Positions 1-14,893 are shown, counted from the stretch's first letter. The stretch: 64,000 nt of DNA from Oasisia sp. SBJ-2009 (GCA_964017155.1 OZ024861.1:30301777-30365776); one strand, 5' to 3'. Notes: generated from the letters alone by a model not told the origin. Numbers and translations: made by a program.

Positions 1-108
1 TAAATACTAAACCGATTAAGAAATCAACTCACATGTTTGCAAAGTCCAATAAGTTATTTCTTTAATACTGTTTCACACCTTACGGACGAAAATTGCATTA
101 AGGTGTGT

Positions 109-630
109 TTCACCCGCTAGGTGGCGCCATCGTCGCAGTTGTTTCCTTTTCCTCCCGCGATACACTTAAACAAACAACATTTTAAAGGATAGCATTTACA
201 GCAAACTCATAATCTACAAACAGTGGCGCTAATAAGTGCCTAAGTCGCTTGAGAAAATGGGACCGCATCGCAGGTTGAATCGAGTTAGCCTGCGCGAGCG
301 TTCCGTAGACAACCCCAGCCACAAGCGTCGACCTAGTCGCTCGGCTGCATAATTTCGCCGAGAAGAATTATTTGGAGACGGATGAAACGTGCTGCCACCT
401 CGAGGCTATCGTCGGCTAAACTTTGCCGTTTGGAGTGATCCAATACAGCGTCCTTTCAGGGAAGAACGAAGGAAATGTTTATTGTAGGACTGTAGGACAG
501 CGCTACTACGACCAATATTGGTCGCCTATCCAAAACGTGGTATCCAGCAAACGGTGCCCTCATACATGTCATCATCACATATCGCAATGAAAATACATTG
601 TTACAGTGGCGCCACCTGGCGGGTGAATCA
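109..630. mobile_element. Non-autonomous DNA transposon with ~22-bp terminal inverted repeats
   Basis: The left end reads TTCACCCGCTAGGTGGCGCC near 109 and its near-perfect reverse complement GGCGCCACCTGGCGGGTGAA lies near 607-627, bounding about 520 bases. No transposase can be read inside. A partial third copy of the end (GGCGCCACCTGG) sits at 13191-13202. The terminal repeat resembles a CTCF binding core in convergent orientation. Family unknown. Confidence 0.6.
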
Positions 631-783
631 ATAGTTAACGTATTTTTGGGGTGCGATCTCATCGTGGAGCCCCTCCTAGATGAACATATTCACAAAGGCG
701 CTACTGTTCACAATATATTTGCGCCGGGACCACGTAACGCCGTCGAGACGCTGCATTCCGTCAGCGTTTGTCCATTGTTTCAG

Positions 784-940
784 GGTCTTTGGCGGCGTCA
801 TGTTTGGGGCCAAGTCGGCCGGACAGGCAACCACGTTCGCCCCGGACTACGGCAAGGCGAAGACGGCTGCTGCCCGTGTGTTCGTGCTGCTTGACCGGAA
901 GTCTCAAATCGATGCCTACTCCGACGTCGGCGTCACGCCG
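784..940 (+). CDS. ABCB1: ABCB exon a: end of TMD2 and linker to NBD2
   Basis: Acceptor TTTCAG precedes 784 and donor GTCAGT follows 940. The frame starts with one leftover base, then [23 protein letters not shown] and [11 protein letters not shown], the conserved stretch between the last TMD2 helix and NBD2 of MDR proteins. It ends in phase 0. Confidence 0.85.
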
Positions 941-3900
941 GTCAGTCCACCCTCTCGGACCCCGAGGTCGTGAGTCATTCGGGCAAGTCCGCTGTCTCTA
1001 GGACAAGTGGCAGGTGTTCACTAGAACATGCCCATGTACGACCACGGTCTTATACATAATGTATATACGTCCGTGGTAGGACAGCCCGCAATCATTAGTG
1101 CTAGCCCGCGTGGTCTCTGAAAACGGATCATTAAGATGAACTCATGCTATGGTTCTCAAATTATGACATCGGCCTACTCCGGAAGGCGGCCATCTTGGAT
1201 TTGTCCAATATGGCCGCCACAGCGGGGATCCAGCTTGGCTCCCTCAAGAAATTGATATATTATAGTCATATCTATACCTATTCCAAAATTGGTGCTTGTG
1301 GAACGATTTGAACAATTATATGATTAAGCCCCCTGACTATCACGATCGCTAGGATGATCGTTGTCACTAGAATGGGTCGTTGTCAGTAGGACATCACAGT
1401 ACCATATGGTAGATCTAAATAAAAATTAGTACTCCCAGATTATATCTTAATAGGGACACCATCCACTATCTGGAAATGTTTCTTCACTTTGCCTTCACAT
1501 GTTTTCTCACCACCAATCCTCACTAAATCATTGACATCTGCGAACCAGTGTAATAAAGATATCGCTTTATTTCGACCAAGGCAACGGTTTCTGGCGCGAT
1601 TGACTTCAAGGACGTCGAGTTCCATTACCCAAGTCGGCCTTCCATCGCCGTGTTACGAGGCATGAACCTGTCGGTGCAGTCGGGAACAACCGTAGCGCTA
1701 GTCGGAAGCAGCGGGTGCGGCAAAAGTACGACAGTCCAGATTCTGGAGCGCTTCTACGACCCTGCAAAAGGAGCCGCTGTACGTATACTTAAAAATGTAT
1801 CTCTTACAAAAATATCAAAACGTATGTACAATATCTGATTGTTATATATGCCAGTTTAATACACAAAGTCATTAGAATTTTAATATGCACATATATAGAT
1901 AGATGTTATATGTATTTTTTGATTGTTACTTAATTATTTCTACTTACTTATACTACAGAGAAGCATGTACACATGCATCAGAGATAGAATAAATTATTAA
2001 GAGAAAACAAATCGTATAGAAATAAAAATTACTATACATACATATATTGAGAGGTTAACTAAATGTATAATTACTATAAGTGGCTCCTGTGATTGCGACT
2101 TTTCGGTCTTAACAGAACTGACCCCCATTTCACTGTTTTAAATTACTGGTGTATGACGTTTTGTTTATGTTTCACCTCATGATTATTAAATTCATGTACT
2201 TATTTTGGGGTAAAAAAATAAACACCTTGTTCTTGTTCTTGCATACAGTTCTATCATTAATAGGGTACATTGAAGGCACGGCATTTTTGATTGATGATGT
2301 GATCCAGGCAAATCAGTGTCTGGTTCTAGTAGAAATAAACTATTCGCTATGTATCGTATAGGCCTACTGTATAAACTATTCGCTATGTATCGTATGGGCC
2401 TACTGTATAAACTATACGCCACACGTACACCGTGTACCGTATAAACTATACTCTACGTACCGTGTACCGTACGGATGCAGTCATTCGGTACATAGTACTA
2501 CATACCACGGACCTATATGATATATGTAAGTCCGTAGTAGCTATAGCTAGATACTACACAGCTCCAGTCTCCACCAAATCGATGACTTGGTTCGTAACTG
2601 ACACTTAACCACGCCCTGGTGGCCTTCGTGTACCTTATCAAACATCTCCAGTCTCATGCAGCTTGGAATTAGAAGTCTCACTCCTTTCAATGAAAGTTTT
2701 TGTTGGATAGTCAATTCATTCTGAACTTGCTTCAGAGTTCCTGACAGAGAAGGAAAGGTCGGCCATTCCTCTAAGCAGTATGTCATTACTTGGCGACATA
2801 CTTCGTCTTCCTGCTGGCTTGCTCTAATCTCCGCCAATCTGGTCTCCGTTGCTGGGATCTGTCCCATGACTAGATTTGCTTGCTCTGAAACTGCGACTCG
2901 TCTGCTGTCAGTGGTTGTACTGAAGGAGAGCGGGACAGAGCATCTGCTGCAACCAGATTCTTGCCAGGTACACGGCTGATAGTGTATGCATATCGCATCA
3001 ATCGCATGCGGAATCGTTGGATTCTTGGAGACAGCTCATCTAGGTTTTTCTTTGAGCTTAGCAAAGACACCAACGGCTTATGGTCTGTTTCAACATGGAA
3101 TTGCATCCCATACAGGTAATCTGGGAAATCTCCAGAGACCATGTCGTTGCCAAGCGGCCAAAGCTTTTTTCTCTATCTGAGAATATATTTTTTCAGTCGC
3201 TGTCATCGCCCTTGAGGCATACGCTACTGGGGGCATGACGTCTTCGTGTCGTTGTAGGAGAACTGCTCCTAGCCCAAACGATGAAGCGTCTGTAGACACT
3301 GTTGTTTCTCGATTGGGGTCATACAGAGCTAGAACAGGTGTATGACTGAGCTCTCTCTTCACCTCTTCAAACGCGTGACCTTGACTCTGTCCCCATGTCC
3401 ACTGATTTTGTTTGATCGGCAAATCTCTCAGTGGTGATGGTTGCTAGTTTCGGCGAAAACTTTCCCAGCTGATTTGCCATGCCAAGGAACCGACTGTGTG
3501 ATTTCAATATTATGTTTTATGCACCCTCCTAAGTGCAATGTGCATATCCATTCTATAAATGGACAATAAAGTTATTATTATTATTTAGCTTTGGTATTTG
3601 CAACTATTTAGAAAATGTATTGCTCGAATAGTGCTACACCAAGTTACACATTTGCTATTGTATAATATTGTAAATGTATCATCTTGCAGTGTAAATAAAG
3701 CGACACATTTAATGTTGTTATCATTCTGGACCTATCATGTTGCAACATTTTAAAATAATGTTTATCTGACCATTAGAGTGTGTGGTTCGGTGTGTTTATG
3801 TTCCGCTCGTATATAGTCATAGGCTGTTTTCAAGTTGTTTTTTACCATTAATGGCTAACTAACTTGGCAGATTATATAAGACCCGCCCGCATATAACACA

Positions 3901-6900
3901 CCGTATATCAGGTTCTGACAGGTGAATTATCAACCATGTCAATGACCGGCTCTCTGCTGCAGTGACGTGACGGCTATTATGATGATTAATTATTATTATT
4001 ATTGCTCCTACAGGCAGTGTTGCCACCGGGTCAACCCGTCGACTGTCTCTTGATTTTTCTCTCCCACTCCCGCGCTCCCCCTCTCTCTATCTCTCTCCCT
4101 TATTCCTCTCATTCTACGTCTCCTTCTCCACCTCTCCTCACCCTCCATCTCCCTCTCCCATCACAACCTCTCACCAAGGATCTTTCTCTCACTCTATCCC
4201 TTCATCTACTTCTATGTCGGTTTTTCTGTTTGTGTACTCTTTTTGCACAACTGCATGAATGCAAGTGATTTTGTTTTTGTAACATAGTGTATGTATATGT
4301 ATGTAGGATATGTGAGGAAAGGTTTGGCGGCTGTTGGTGGTCGTTTTCGTGGTTAGGTCAGAAAGTAAAAGATAGTATGCACAGTTCATGAATGCCGATC
4401 AAGTCAACAACGCAACGTCATTCTCTTAATAAATGGCATAGTCCATAGACTTGCGATGACTATGTGTTCTAAGTTGTTTTTTCTGGTAAACCGTTGACAT
4501 TAAAAATATGATTGTTGTTGGAAATTGTTCCTTTTTATCAGCTCTATTAGGCCCACATCACCAAAGCGTTGCCTTTTTGCCCTTTAACATTCGCATGATA
4601 GACGTTGGGAGCGATGTACCTCGTCAGCCTGTCACTATTTGCCTTGTTGTCGTGATGTTAAACGCACCAATTTAATAATCTTCTACGGCTGCGGATATGA
4701 TATACGATAACAATTGGATCGTGCTTATTTCTTCGTTAATAATATGGACGCAGCCACGCCGGGTAATTAGACTCGACGTCAAGAACAACACAGCTTTGCA
4801 GAATGTAGCCATACATTCACTACTCGAGCACAAACTAACGAGAACCGATCATCGTTGGGCAATGAAAACTGTATTTATACCGTGCCAAACGAGAACTCAA
4901 CAAGACACTACTGGCTCGAGACCCTGGTGACAGTTCGTCGACGTTCCTAGCCGTGTCAACTGTTCGGTGACAGACATGTCTTACAACACTCCACACATGG
5001 TCGCGGCGATAAGCGTCGTAGTTGCTCTTCTTCTTCTGCAGGTACGTACTATTCCTGTCAGCACGGCAGTTGTCGCAAAGTTGTCCAGTAAGTAACGTTT
5101 GATTATGCTAGCAATCCACATATTTAAGTGTCGAGCAATCGAATGCGTGTTTATGATACTGTAAAATAACTACCCTTATTAGCCATTCATCGACAAAAAT
5201 AGTGAAAAAGTTCGAAGAATATTTGAATTGCATGATAACTTCCTATTCTGTCAAGTATCAACATACAGTATAGTGCCTGTCGGTTGTCAACGAGTACCTA
5301 CGACTATATATTCTACTGTCTTAAAGAGTAAGGATGTTTTATTTATACTATTAGTACGTTTTTTAGCATAAAAATAGACGACGTTTCCGTTGTGTGTTCT
5401 AAGAATGTTTTATCATATATACACTTACTAACCTGTTTCAATTCTGCACATATCACCAATTGTGTAGAATTTAGCTTTTTGCCAATTTCCATTCCATTGC
5501 AACAGTCACACGTAGTGTGTCGGTCGGACACCTGAGAGGATTGTTGGAGAGTTGGAAGAAACTTTAAATGTCTCACAGCGAATAACACGTGGCTGACTCC
5601 CCTCGTGTCGCCCACTCACCCCCACTGGGGGTGGCTGACTCCCCTCGTGTCGCACACTCACCCCCACTGGGGGTGGCTGACTCCCCTCGTGTCGCCCACT
5701 CACCCCACTGGGGTGGAGCTGATGGTTGTCGCCGTTGTTTTATTCTCCGTTGGCCGTTCTTAGTTCCCATGGTTTAAACTGCCCATCTTCCTCCAGCAAG
5801 TCAATTCATGTGTAGGCTGCTCTCACCTGTTCCTCCACGTGTCTTGGGATCCATTTAATTATATCTGAAGCCACGGACGTCGATCGGTGGGGGACGGGGG
5901 GGACGCGTCACCCCCACTTTTCAGGGTGGGGGGACAGCATAGGAATTGTCCCCCCCCCCCCCACTTTTCAGTTCAGAAACATTGCGAGGCATATAGCCTG
6001 ACTCAACACTCCTCTCTCTTAAAAGCTACTACATAGGACTAGCTAGACAATAAACTCGCGATATGAAGTTCAGCAAAGTTATTTATCGCAAATTAACATG
6101 AGGCAAACATTTTATTTTGAGGCATGTTTTGCTGTTAGTGCGCCATAATCCGTGATAGTTATTTAAACAAGCGTAATATTTTAATGTATTGAACGAAATA
6201 TTAGATAACTCTTCACAGTAGTCATCACAGGAGAGTTATCAAACAGCTCGTGGCATTTATACCAAAAATGCTTTGTTATTTAGCTGCACACTGATGATTT
6301 TTAATTTGTCGCGCATACGCAGAAAGGCCAATCGGAAAGTTTATAACTACCGGAAAAATGTAAGCCGCTGCCGGGCTCTATCAACCTTGTGTTTATATTA
6401 CTAATAGGCTCTAGCCATCAAATACATTTTAAATTATGAAATTTGTGTTGCACTCCCACCCCCGCCTGCTTGATGCTTATCGCCTATGGCAGAAGCGGCG
6501 GATTCTTGCACTTTGTGTAACTTATTCCCATTTGAGTGACGACAAATTTCTTTGCCAAAATGTTGGATTGGGAAGTTCAACACAGGCACAGCATGGGCGT
6601 CGAGCTGTGAGGGACGAGGGGGACGCTGACCACCCCACGGCTTGAGGGGGTCAGCATAGAAAATGTCCTCATACCTTTTCAGTTCATAAAACGAATATAT
6701 AGAAATATATAGCGAGACTGATCACTCCCCTCTCTTAAAAACTCTACATCGATCTAGTAGTAAAATTAATAATAAGATATAAACTTCCCATTACCTAGTG
6801 GAAAATCACTAGATAAATTGCTTGGTTGGCCCGCAACTTGATCTTAGTCCAGTAAATTGTCATCACGCCGGGCTCTGTCATTTTGCACCCTTGTGTTGAC

Positions 6901-7355
6901 ATATTAATAGGCATTAGCCATCAAGCACATTAAAGATTACTAATTTTTGCTGGCCCTGTCACCCCTCGGATTGCAGCCTGGTCGCCCTGATCGATATTGA
7001 TATCGCCTACGGCGTAACCAGCGGATTTATACACTTTGTGAAATTTGATCTTATTTTAGTGATGACAAATTTCTTTGCCAAAAAGGTGGGATTGGGAAGT
7101 CCTATACAGGCACCCCTGTAAGCTCTGCATCTTGTCACTCTGTGAATCAGACAAGCAGTGTTGGATCCAAAGTCTACCCCCCAAATGTTCAGTGATTGCG
7201 GTGGGCCATGGCCCCTCTTCAAATATATGTTGCCAACATAACTATTATAAATAGCATAACATAAAGACTTGTTTAGTTTATTTAGAATTAGCACCAGACA
7301 AACAATGAATTATGTTTTATATTTACCAAAAAATAGTTACGTGTATTTCAGATCG

Positions 7356-7449
<94 letters not shown>

Positions 7450-9982
7450 GCATACATATATGTGTATATAAATTGGTCCCCCGTCCCCCCCCCCACTTTT
7501 AAAACCGGATCGACGCCCCTGTCTGAAGCAGTGCCCGGCAAAGATCGACCTTCTTTCTTGGACCTTCTGAATATTTGTGTTCGGTTTGATTAGAGGCCAT
7601 TAGTGATTGTTATCGTAGTTGGTTAATATAAACTTACTTTGACTTGATACAACATGAGCATGTTTTTTTCAAAGCTCAGATCCAACAAAACATATTTAGC
7701 TGCTCGGAAATCCTGCTGCTTTTATACGTTTTCGGTACATAGCCATGCATTATCTCATTGTTTGCCAGTTTTTTTATAAAACAGTGAGTTTCATATGCAG
7801 ATTTGGGAGAAATCTGGGAAGCACAGGTCTCCCCTACACCTTTGGAGTTTGTCTTTTTGTCTAGACATTTTATAATATGCGCGTGTTATGTGTTCCTGTG
7901 GAAGAATCTGAAATGTGAATTATGACGATGCTGCTACTGCGATTTGTTTTTAATGTATTAGCAATAGCAAACGCGATAGCGAAGTCAACAACAGTTATTT
8001 TTCGCTTGAGGGGGTGCATTTATAATTTGGTGTGCCCCCATACTACCTTCTATGTATCAGCCCTCGCGTCTGTAACGGGATTTTGTTTATTAATCATCAT
8101 GTGTGTAGGTGTGTGACGTGGCCAGTTCCGCTTGCATTCCTTGTCCCCTGGATTTGGAATGTCCGACGCTGCCAGATGACTGCGAACCTGTCTACCGACG
8201 TTGCGCCTGCTGCCCTGAATGTACAAAGGCAAAGTCGGGGCCACCTGTGGAACCTACGGGCTACCGTGAGTTGCAGACATCAACAATTAACCATTAATTA
8301 ACGCGGCGCAGTATTCGTGCGCTGACGCCCTGTGACAAGCGCAATAACACAAGGTAGTATATCCACTCATGGATTCCTTGTAGCATGTGCCTATACGAGA
8401 TATATCTCAAATTTGGATAACTTATGTAGAGTGTGTATAGACTTGTAATCATGTATGCGTCACACACTTTACGGATTCACCAGTATTTTTGTTCTTCTTG
8501 TCTTTGGACGTCGATGTATAGTCTTTAAACGTCTATATCACCAGGAATCGGCATGCTCATTAAAGCGCACGAAATTAAATGGAGTAATATCTGTTACATC
8601 CTTTAAAATACAACACAGTCATAGGCTGTGTTTTGTAAGAACACCTCCGCCAACTGACGTTGGCAGAGTTCATGCTTGAAACGAACCAATTCAGGGACCG
8701 CGTACGATTGTGATTGGGTGTTGTAGTGTCGAGTAATGCAGACAGTGTCTGATACGTATGCAGATGTAGCGTTCAGTAATACAGACAGAAGCGGATATAG
8801 AAGAAGGCCCCGGATGTAAGATCAACTAGAGCGGGAGAACTGTAGAATACAATAAACGGTATCAATATTGTGTGTATATTTATGTATTAAATGATTATGT
8901 GTAATATGATATTTATTGCCGAAGAATCAACAGAGGCAGACATAACAGGTATAGTCTAAATGGTTTATGCGTTGTTTCAGTTGCGAGTCGGTTCTGATCA
9001 GACTGATGGGTGTCAACAAGTATGGCGTGGCCATGGCCGTCATCAGCCAGTTTGACCCCGGCTTTCGCGGCGTGTGCCGAGAAGTGCAAATGTGTCAGAT
9101 GCTCACGCAACCGTTGTGGGCTATTGGCAGCGAGGGCGATAGTCTCGCTTAACCGTCTGTCGGTCGGCTGCGGAATTACGCAAGAAGACAGTCTGGTTAC
9201 TTAGTCGGCTTTTGAATATTTACCCGCGTGATCTATAGTTACAATGCTGCCACAACACTGGTTAATCGTGACGTGAATTTGAATTGTATTTCTATTTATT
9301 TAAGTGTTAATATAAGTTCCATTTTGAATACTTTTCATAGGATATCATTATCTTGTAAAAGTGTATCGTTATGTTTATTTTATTTCATAGTTGGGCTGAG
9401 AGCCAATCAGCGTATCTACCCTAATCTGGGGTAAGGCCTCCCTGGCGGGTCGAAAATGCAGAACGGCTCTTTCCCCAGGCCGAGGTAAGAGGCATAAAAG
9501 TGCTGCCACCTCACGGAGCCTGGGTAACCGAGGCTACGAAGGCGAAGGCACGGAGAAACTGGAGGATTGGAATGTGGACTAGACAGGGCGTGTGTGGGTA
9601 CATTGGCTCACACCAGCAGGTGACATCCGACGTCAAAGGGATTGACGGAATTATTCTGTTTCACTGTTAGATCGGGCGGAACTAGAGACCGCCTATAGTG
9701 TCACGTAACGTTAGTGAAGATACAGAAGAAAAGGTAGATTAGGTCTGAAAAAGTCGTTACTGTCCAAGTTGACTGCTACTGAATGGATCACACTGATTGT
9801 ATGCAATTCGACCTGTGTTTCACTCAATAGGGTGACTTAGCATCAAATAGGCGCTTAATAAATGTTAATAAAAGATGGCACAATATGTGATGCATCATTG
9901 TTTCATAAAGTTGAGTCTTGTTGCATATGTAGTGAGTACCAGTATAACGTGGTCGAACGGACTGTTATATAAAACAGGTACG

Positions 9983-10049
<67 letters not shown>

Positions 10050-12528
10050 TGTGTACGTGTGTACGTGTGTGTGTGTACGTGTGTGTGTGTACGTGTGTGT
10101 GTATACGTGTGTACGTGTGTGTGTGTGTGTACGTGTGTGTGTGTACGTGTGTGTGTACGTGTGTGTGTACGTGTGTGTGCGCGTCGTGTGCGCATGCATT
10201 TGCTCGTCTTGTAAAACCATTCAGACACCCACAGTTTCAGACGGTTTATCAGACAATAACCCAGTAATAGGTGACCTTAAAGGTCTAGGTCCGTTATAGC
10301 TACTTCCCGTTATAGCTACTTCCCGCAATAGCTACTTCCCGTTATAGCTACTGTTTTTCCCGTTATAGCTACTCGTTAAGTTTGACAGACAAACTAGTCC
10401 CGTTATAGCTACTTATTTAATTACACAATTCAGGAGGGGACAGCAAGAGGGGGCATTAACTGTTTCAGATTATTGTAAGATTTGTACATGAAATGTATTA
10501 ATGAAGGACACATTATAAAAGTAATACGAATGGTATATAAATGTAACTGTCAATTATTTGGAATGGAAAATATACCATAAAACACTTGGGCAAATATTTT
10601 TTTTTCAAAAGACAACTACGTTAATTGTACAGGGTACAGAATTGCATGTATCAAAAAGTAATGCATGTCATCAATTATTCTTGTTATAATTATGGTGGTG
10701 GGATGGCAGCATCATGTTTAGCAACCATGAATTGGACGATGTTGGGATGTTGTTTCCCCACCACTTTTGCAAACTTGGAATTCCGTCCTTCAACATGGTT
10801 GTTTGTTCATTTGTCAGTTTCTGTGTAGACATTCGATCAACATGTCCATGGTGATTTTTGAATCATCACCAACCCATGTTTCCACAAAGTACTCATTAAA
10901 AATTATCACTTGACTTTGTTGAAATTCCTCAGTGGGACACACGTAAAAGCTGATGTCCACCCCTCGTGGACATCAGTTGGATGGAGGTGAAAAATAGTTA
11001 ATGCTCCCTTATCTTGTTACATTGTAAAATGGAGAAATAGAAAAGTAGCTATAACGGGACTAGTTCAACTGTCAAACTTAACGAGTAGCCATAACGGGAA
11101 TAAAAGTAGCTATAACGGGAAGTAGCTATAACGGGAAGACACCATCTTAAAGGGGAACAAAAAGTCAATGCTTTAGTGATACGGGCCTAACAGAGTTAAT
11201 AAAAAAGTAACAACTTCCAACAACAACAGATATGCCACATGATACGGATTACCCGTATCCGATACGGATTTTGGCGGGTTTTTAAGTGATACGGCCATAC
11301 TCCGTTTTGATACGGATTTTAACAAAATTTATGGAGAAATTATTTTTGACCACATTATGCCTTGTATGCATCACAAAACTATACTGCATAATGGAATAAC
11401 TGTTTACTGTTAGTGACTAAGTAAATTGAAACGAACGAACTAAACCACCGATTAGTTTATTGTAGCGCGTACGTTTAAAAGATGGCGTGATGGTAAAGGT
11501 TTGTTCTGAAAACTGCGGCAGGTGGCCCAACGGGTGGGAACGGGGCGCGTGGCAAGCGCGTGACGGTTATGAAAAGCAATACAGGAAATGGAGCTTAACG
11601 CCGAGTTCAATGAAATCACCTGCATTTCTGATTTCAAAATGTTGACGCTTGCCAGTGAAACTTCGATATACGCGAGAACTGCTGAAATAAATTGTCATAA
11701 TATGATGACACTGTTTGTTTTGCGGTACGCAGTTTAAACGTGCTGAAGTGAAATAAAACTTCGGTAATCTTCCAGTTACCTGTCCCCAATAATCGAAAAA
11801 ACCGTGGAAAAACCGTTTTGAAAGGCCCTAATAATTTAGGCCAGTTAACTGGAAGATCTGATTAATGATACGGATTGATACGGATTCTTACAAAATTTTA
11901 GGTCATAAATACGGATTATCATCCCAAAAATGTGGCAAGTCTGCAACAATCATATTTTTAATATAACAAAATTGTAGAATCCATAGCCATCGAAATTCTA
12001 TGGACCACGCCATTTTAGGAACAGAATGACGTAGTGGAGTCGACTCGGTTGGCATGAATTCCCTTACAAAAAAAATACCATTCAAATACCATTGAATGGT
12101 CCTAGGGGGTATAATGGCCAACGGTATTTGAATGGTATCTGAATGTTTTTTGAATGATATTTTGGATTCTGTGTACCGTTCAGTGGTATTGAGCGGTATC
12201 TTAAATTACCGTTGAGAGTACCACTGAGTCCTGCTGAAATATCATTGATGCTGAATGGTATTCAATGATATACCAGTGGCTCTTTTTTGTAAGGGCACTA
12301 ACGACCCTCAATGTCGTGTTCAGCGCCTTGACGGTCGGCCGCTCACTGACTACAACCTGGCGTGGCTGCGCTCTCAGATCGGCCTAGTGTCTCAGGAGCC
12401 AGTCTTGTTCAACTGCAGTATCGCCGAGAACATCGCGTACGGAGACAACCGGCGACAGGTGCCGATCGAGGAGGTGATTGTGGCGGCCAGGAGCGCCAAT
12501 ATCCACGATTTCGTCGCGTCACTGCCGC

Positions 12529-12601
<73 letters not shown>

Positions 12602-12751
12602 CGTGTGGGCGTGCGTGCATGCGTGCGTGCGTGCGTGCATAAGTCAAACCCAACTCGTTCAAAATTAATACATCGACATGACAACCAAGTTGACTGACTA
12701 TTGTAGCTGGTTGTTCGGCAAAATCATTTATAGAAGGCGTCAAAATAAGGA

Positions 12752-12795
<44 letters not shown>

Positions 12796-14834
12796 AGAAA
12801 AACAACACAATATTGAAGAGACATGTATAATGTGTATGCGTGTGTGCGCACGCGCGTGTGCGTGTGCGTGTGCGTGTGTGTTTGTAAAGAGACGCGAACC
12901 CATAGCCTGCACATAATATCCTTAATGTTGTTCCTCTACGTGTTTTTAGTTAGTGCTACGTGAATAACTACCAGACTGAAATACTGAATCAGATACAGGA
13001 CTTCTACAGAATATTGCTGGGGAACCTACAAGATAGCTAGGCGTTGCTGATACGTTGTTTCAGTACATCGTTGAGGTATTTTACTCATCAACTGCTGTAA
13101 CTATCGGACATATCTACAAATGCTGGACATAATGAGTGAATGCGGTGTAAACGATGTAATGGGACGCCGGCGAGGCCCAAATTGCGTAACGGCGCCACCT
13201 GGATTAATAGTCTTATAATATAGGTTCCCCATTATCATAATCTTACCTTGGAGTGTGGTTGCGCCGACCATGGAGTATTGCGTCAACGGCAGCACTCCAC
13301 ACTCCTGCAGCCTTCACGTGTCCCTTTGTCAGTTGGTCTCGTCCGTGGCCGCTACGGGTCTTCGCTTTGGTGTCTTTCTCAACGCATGTTTTCGCCTCGA
13401 TTGTTGCCGTTCTTGTGAAAGTTCGAACCGCCAACTCGTAGACGTAGTTACCGTAACGTTTCATGACGTCACAGAGGCATTTAAGCCAATCAGCGTGTGG
13501 CGGTGTTTCTAACGCTTACTACGTCCTGGAGGCTACGTTTTCCGTTATATAGCGTCTCATTAGCGGGACGTACGACGTACTATTGCGAAGTATGTGTAGA
13601 GGTCTTTCGATATATTTCGTCATCTTCTTCCACTCTCAAGGTCTGGAGGTCGACAACGGGGGTATTGCGAAACTATATATGGCAATCCGATACATAGCAA
13701 GGAAAATAATAAAGCATAAACATAGGCGTCGGAACCTGGGACGCTTGGGCAATGAATACCCCAATGTTTGCGGAGGGCAGCATAAAGTCTTTTTCCATTA
13801 ATGTGCCTCAGAGGAATTGCTGCGGCTAGCATTATGTTGCAAATTGTCTAATCTGTGGTCTACATCGCATCATCATGCATGGCTATAGTTTATTATTACG
13901 CATTTTTAAACACAGACACAACACATATGTATGGAGCAGAATGTTGGACAGTTAGAAAGAAGGAGGAACAGATTCTCGAGAAAACAGAGATGAGGATGTT
14001 GAGAAGAATTAAAGGTGTAAAACTGAGAGACAAAGTAAAGAGTGTGGACATCAGAAAGGAGCTAGGAGTGAGTAGCATACAAGAGAAAGTAAGAGAAATG
14101 AGACTGCTGGCATGAACACATGCAGAGAATGGAAGAAAACAACGAAATGAGAGCAGTTGTTGACATGATAGTGCCAGGAAAAAGACCAAGAGGGAGACCA
14201 AGATGGCTGGATTGCGTCCGAAATCATATGCAGGAACTGCGAATCACCCCGGAGGATGTCCAGGACAGAACATTCTGGAAATCAAGAATTCGGGCCACTG
14301 ACCCCACCTAGTGGCAAAAGGCGAAGAAGAAGATACAATAATATAAATTCACGATAGGAAGTTCCAATTACCCAACGGAACATCGACTAGATAAATTGCT
14401 TTGGTAGCAATGTGCAATTTGACCTTAATAAATATTATAATAAGCGAGCGACGATTATTTTGCGTCTTTGTGATATACTAATATCCATTAGCCGTCACGT
14501 TGAGCATGATGACATTTTCGTTGCATTGTCACCTCTGTGGCTGCATCCGTCTGGGTGCTTGTAAAAAGCCTACGACAGATGTGAGGGATTCCTCAACTGT
14601 GGGTAACGTAATCCTATTTGAATGTTGATAAATGTCTTTGCCAAAGATAGAACTGGGAAAGGCAGACCTAGACCGTTTGTACTGTGTCACTCTATGTTTC
14701 AGGCAGCCAGTTATAGATCCTCAGTTCCCTACCATCCAAATTTCGAGGGATTGGGGGCCATGGCCCCTTGGACTTTCTGGCTAAGCCCATATCGCACCCA
14801 CACGCACATGCACACGCTCACGCGCACATGCACG

Positions 14835-14893
<59 letters not shown>

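Noticed and set aside
5506..5777. Frames with repeated [16 protein letters not shown] peptide
   Set aside because: Three overlapping frames on both strands over a 42-bp tandem repeat; no flanking coding features.
9875..10299. Cys/Val/Thr-His rich frames over 9.9-10.3 kb
   Set aside because: Products of the GT/AC microsatellite; the same applies to frames at 7.3, 12.5, 19.5 and 45.0 kb.
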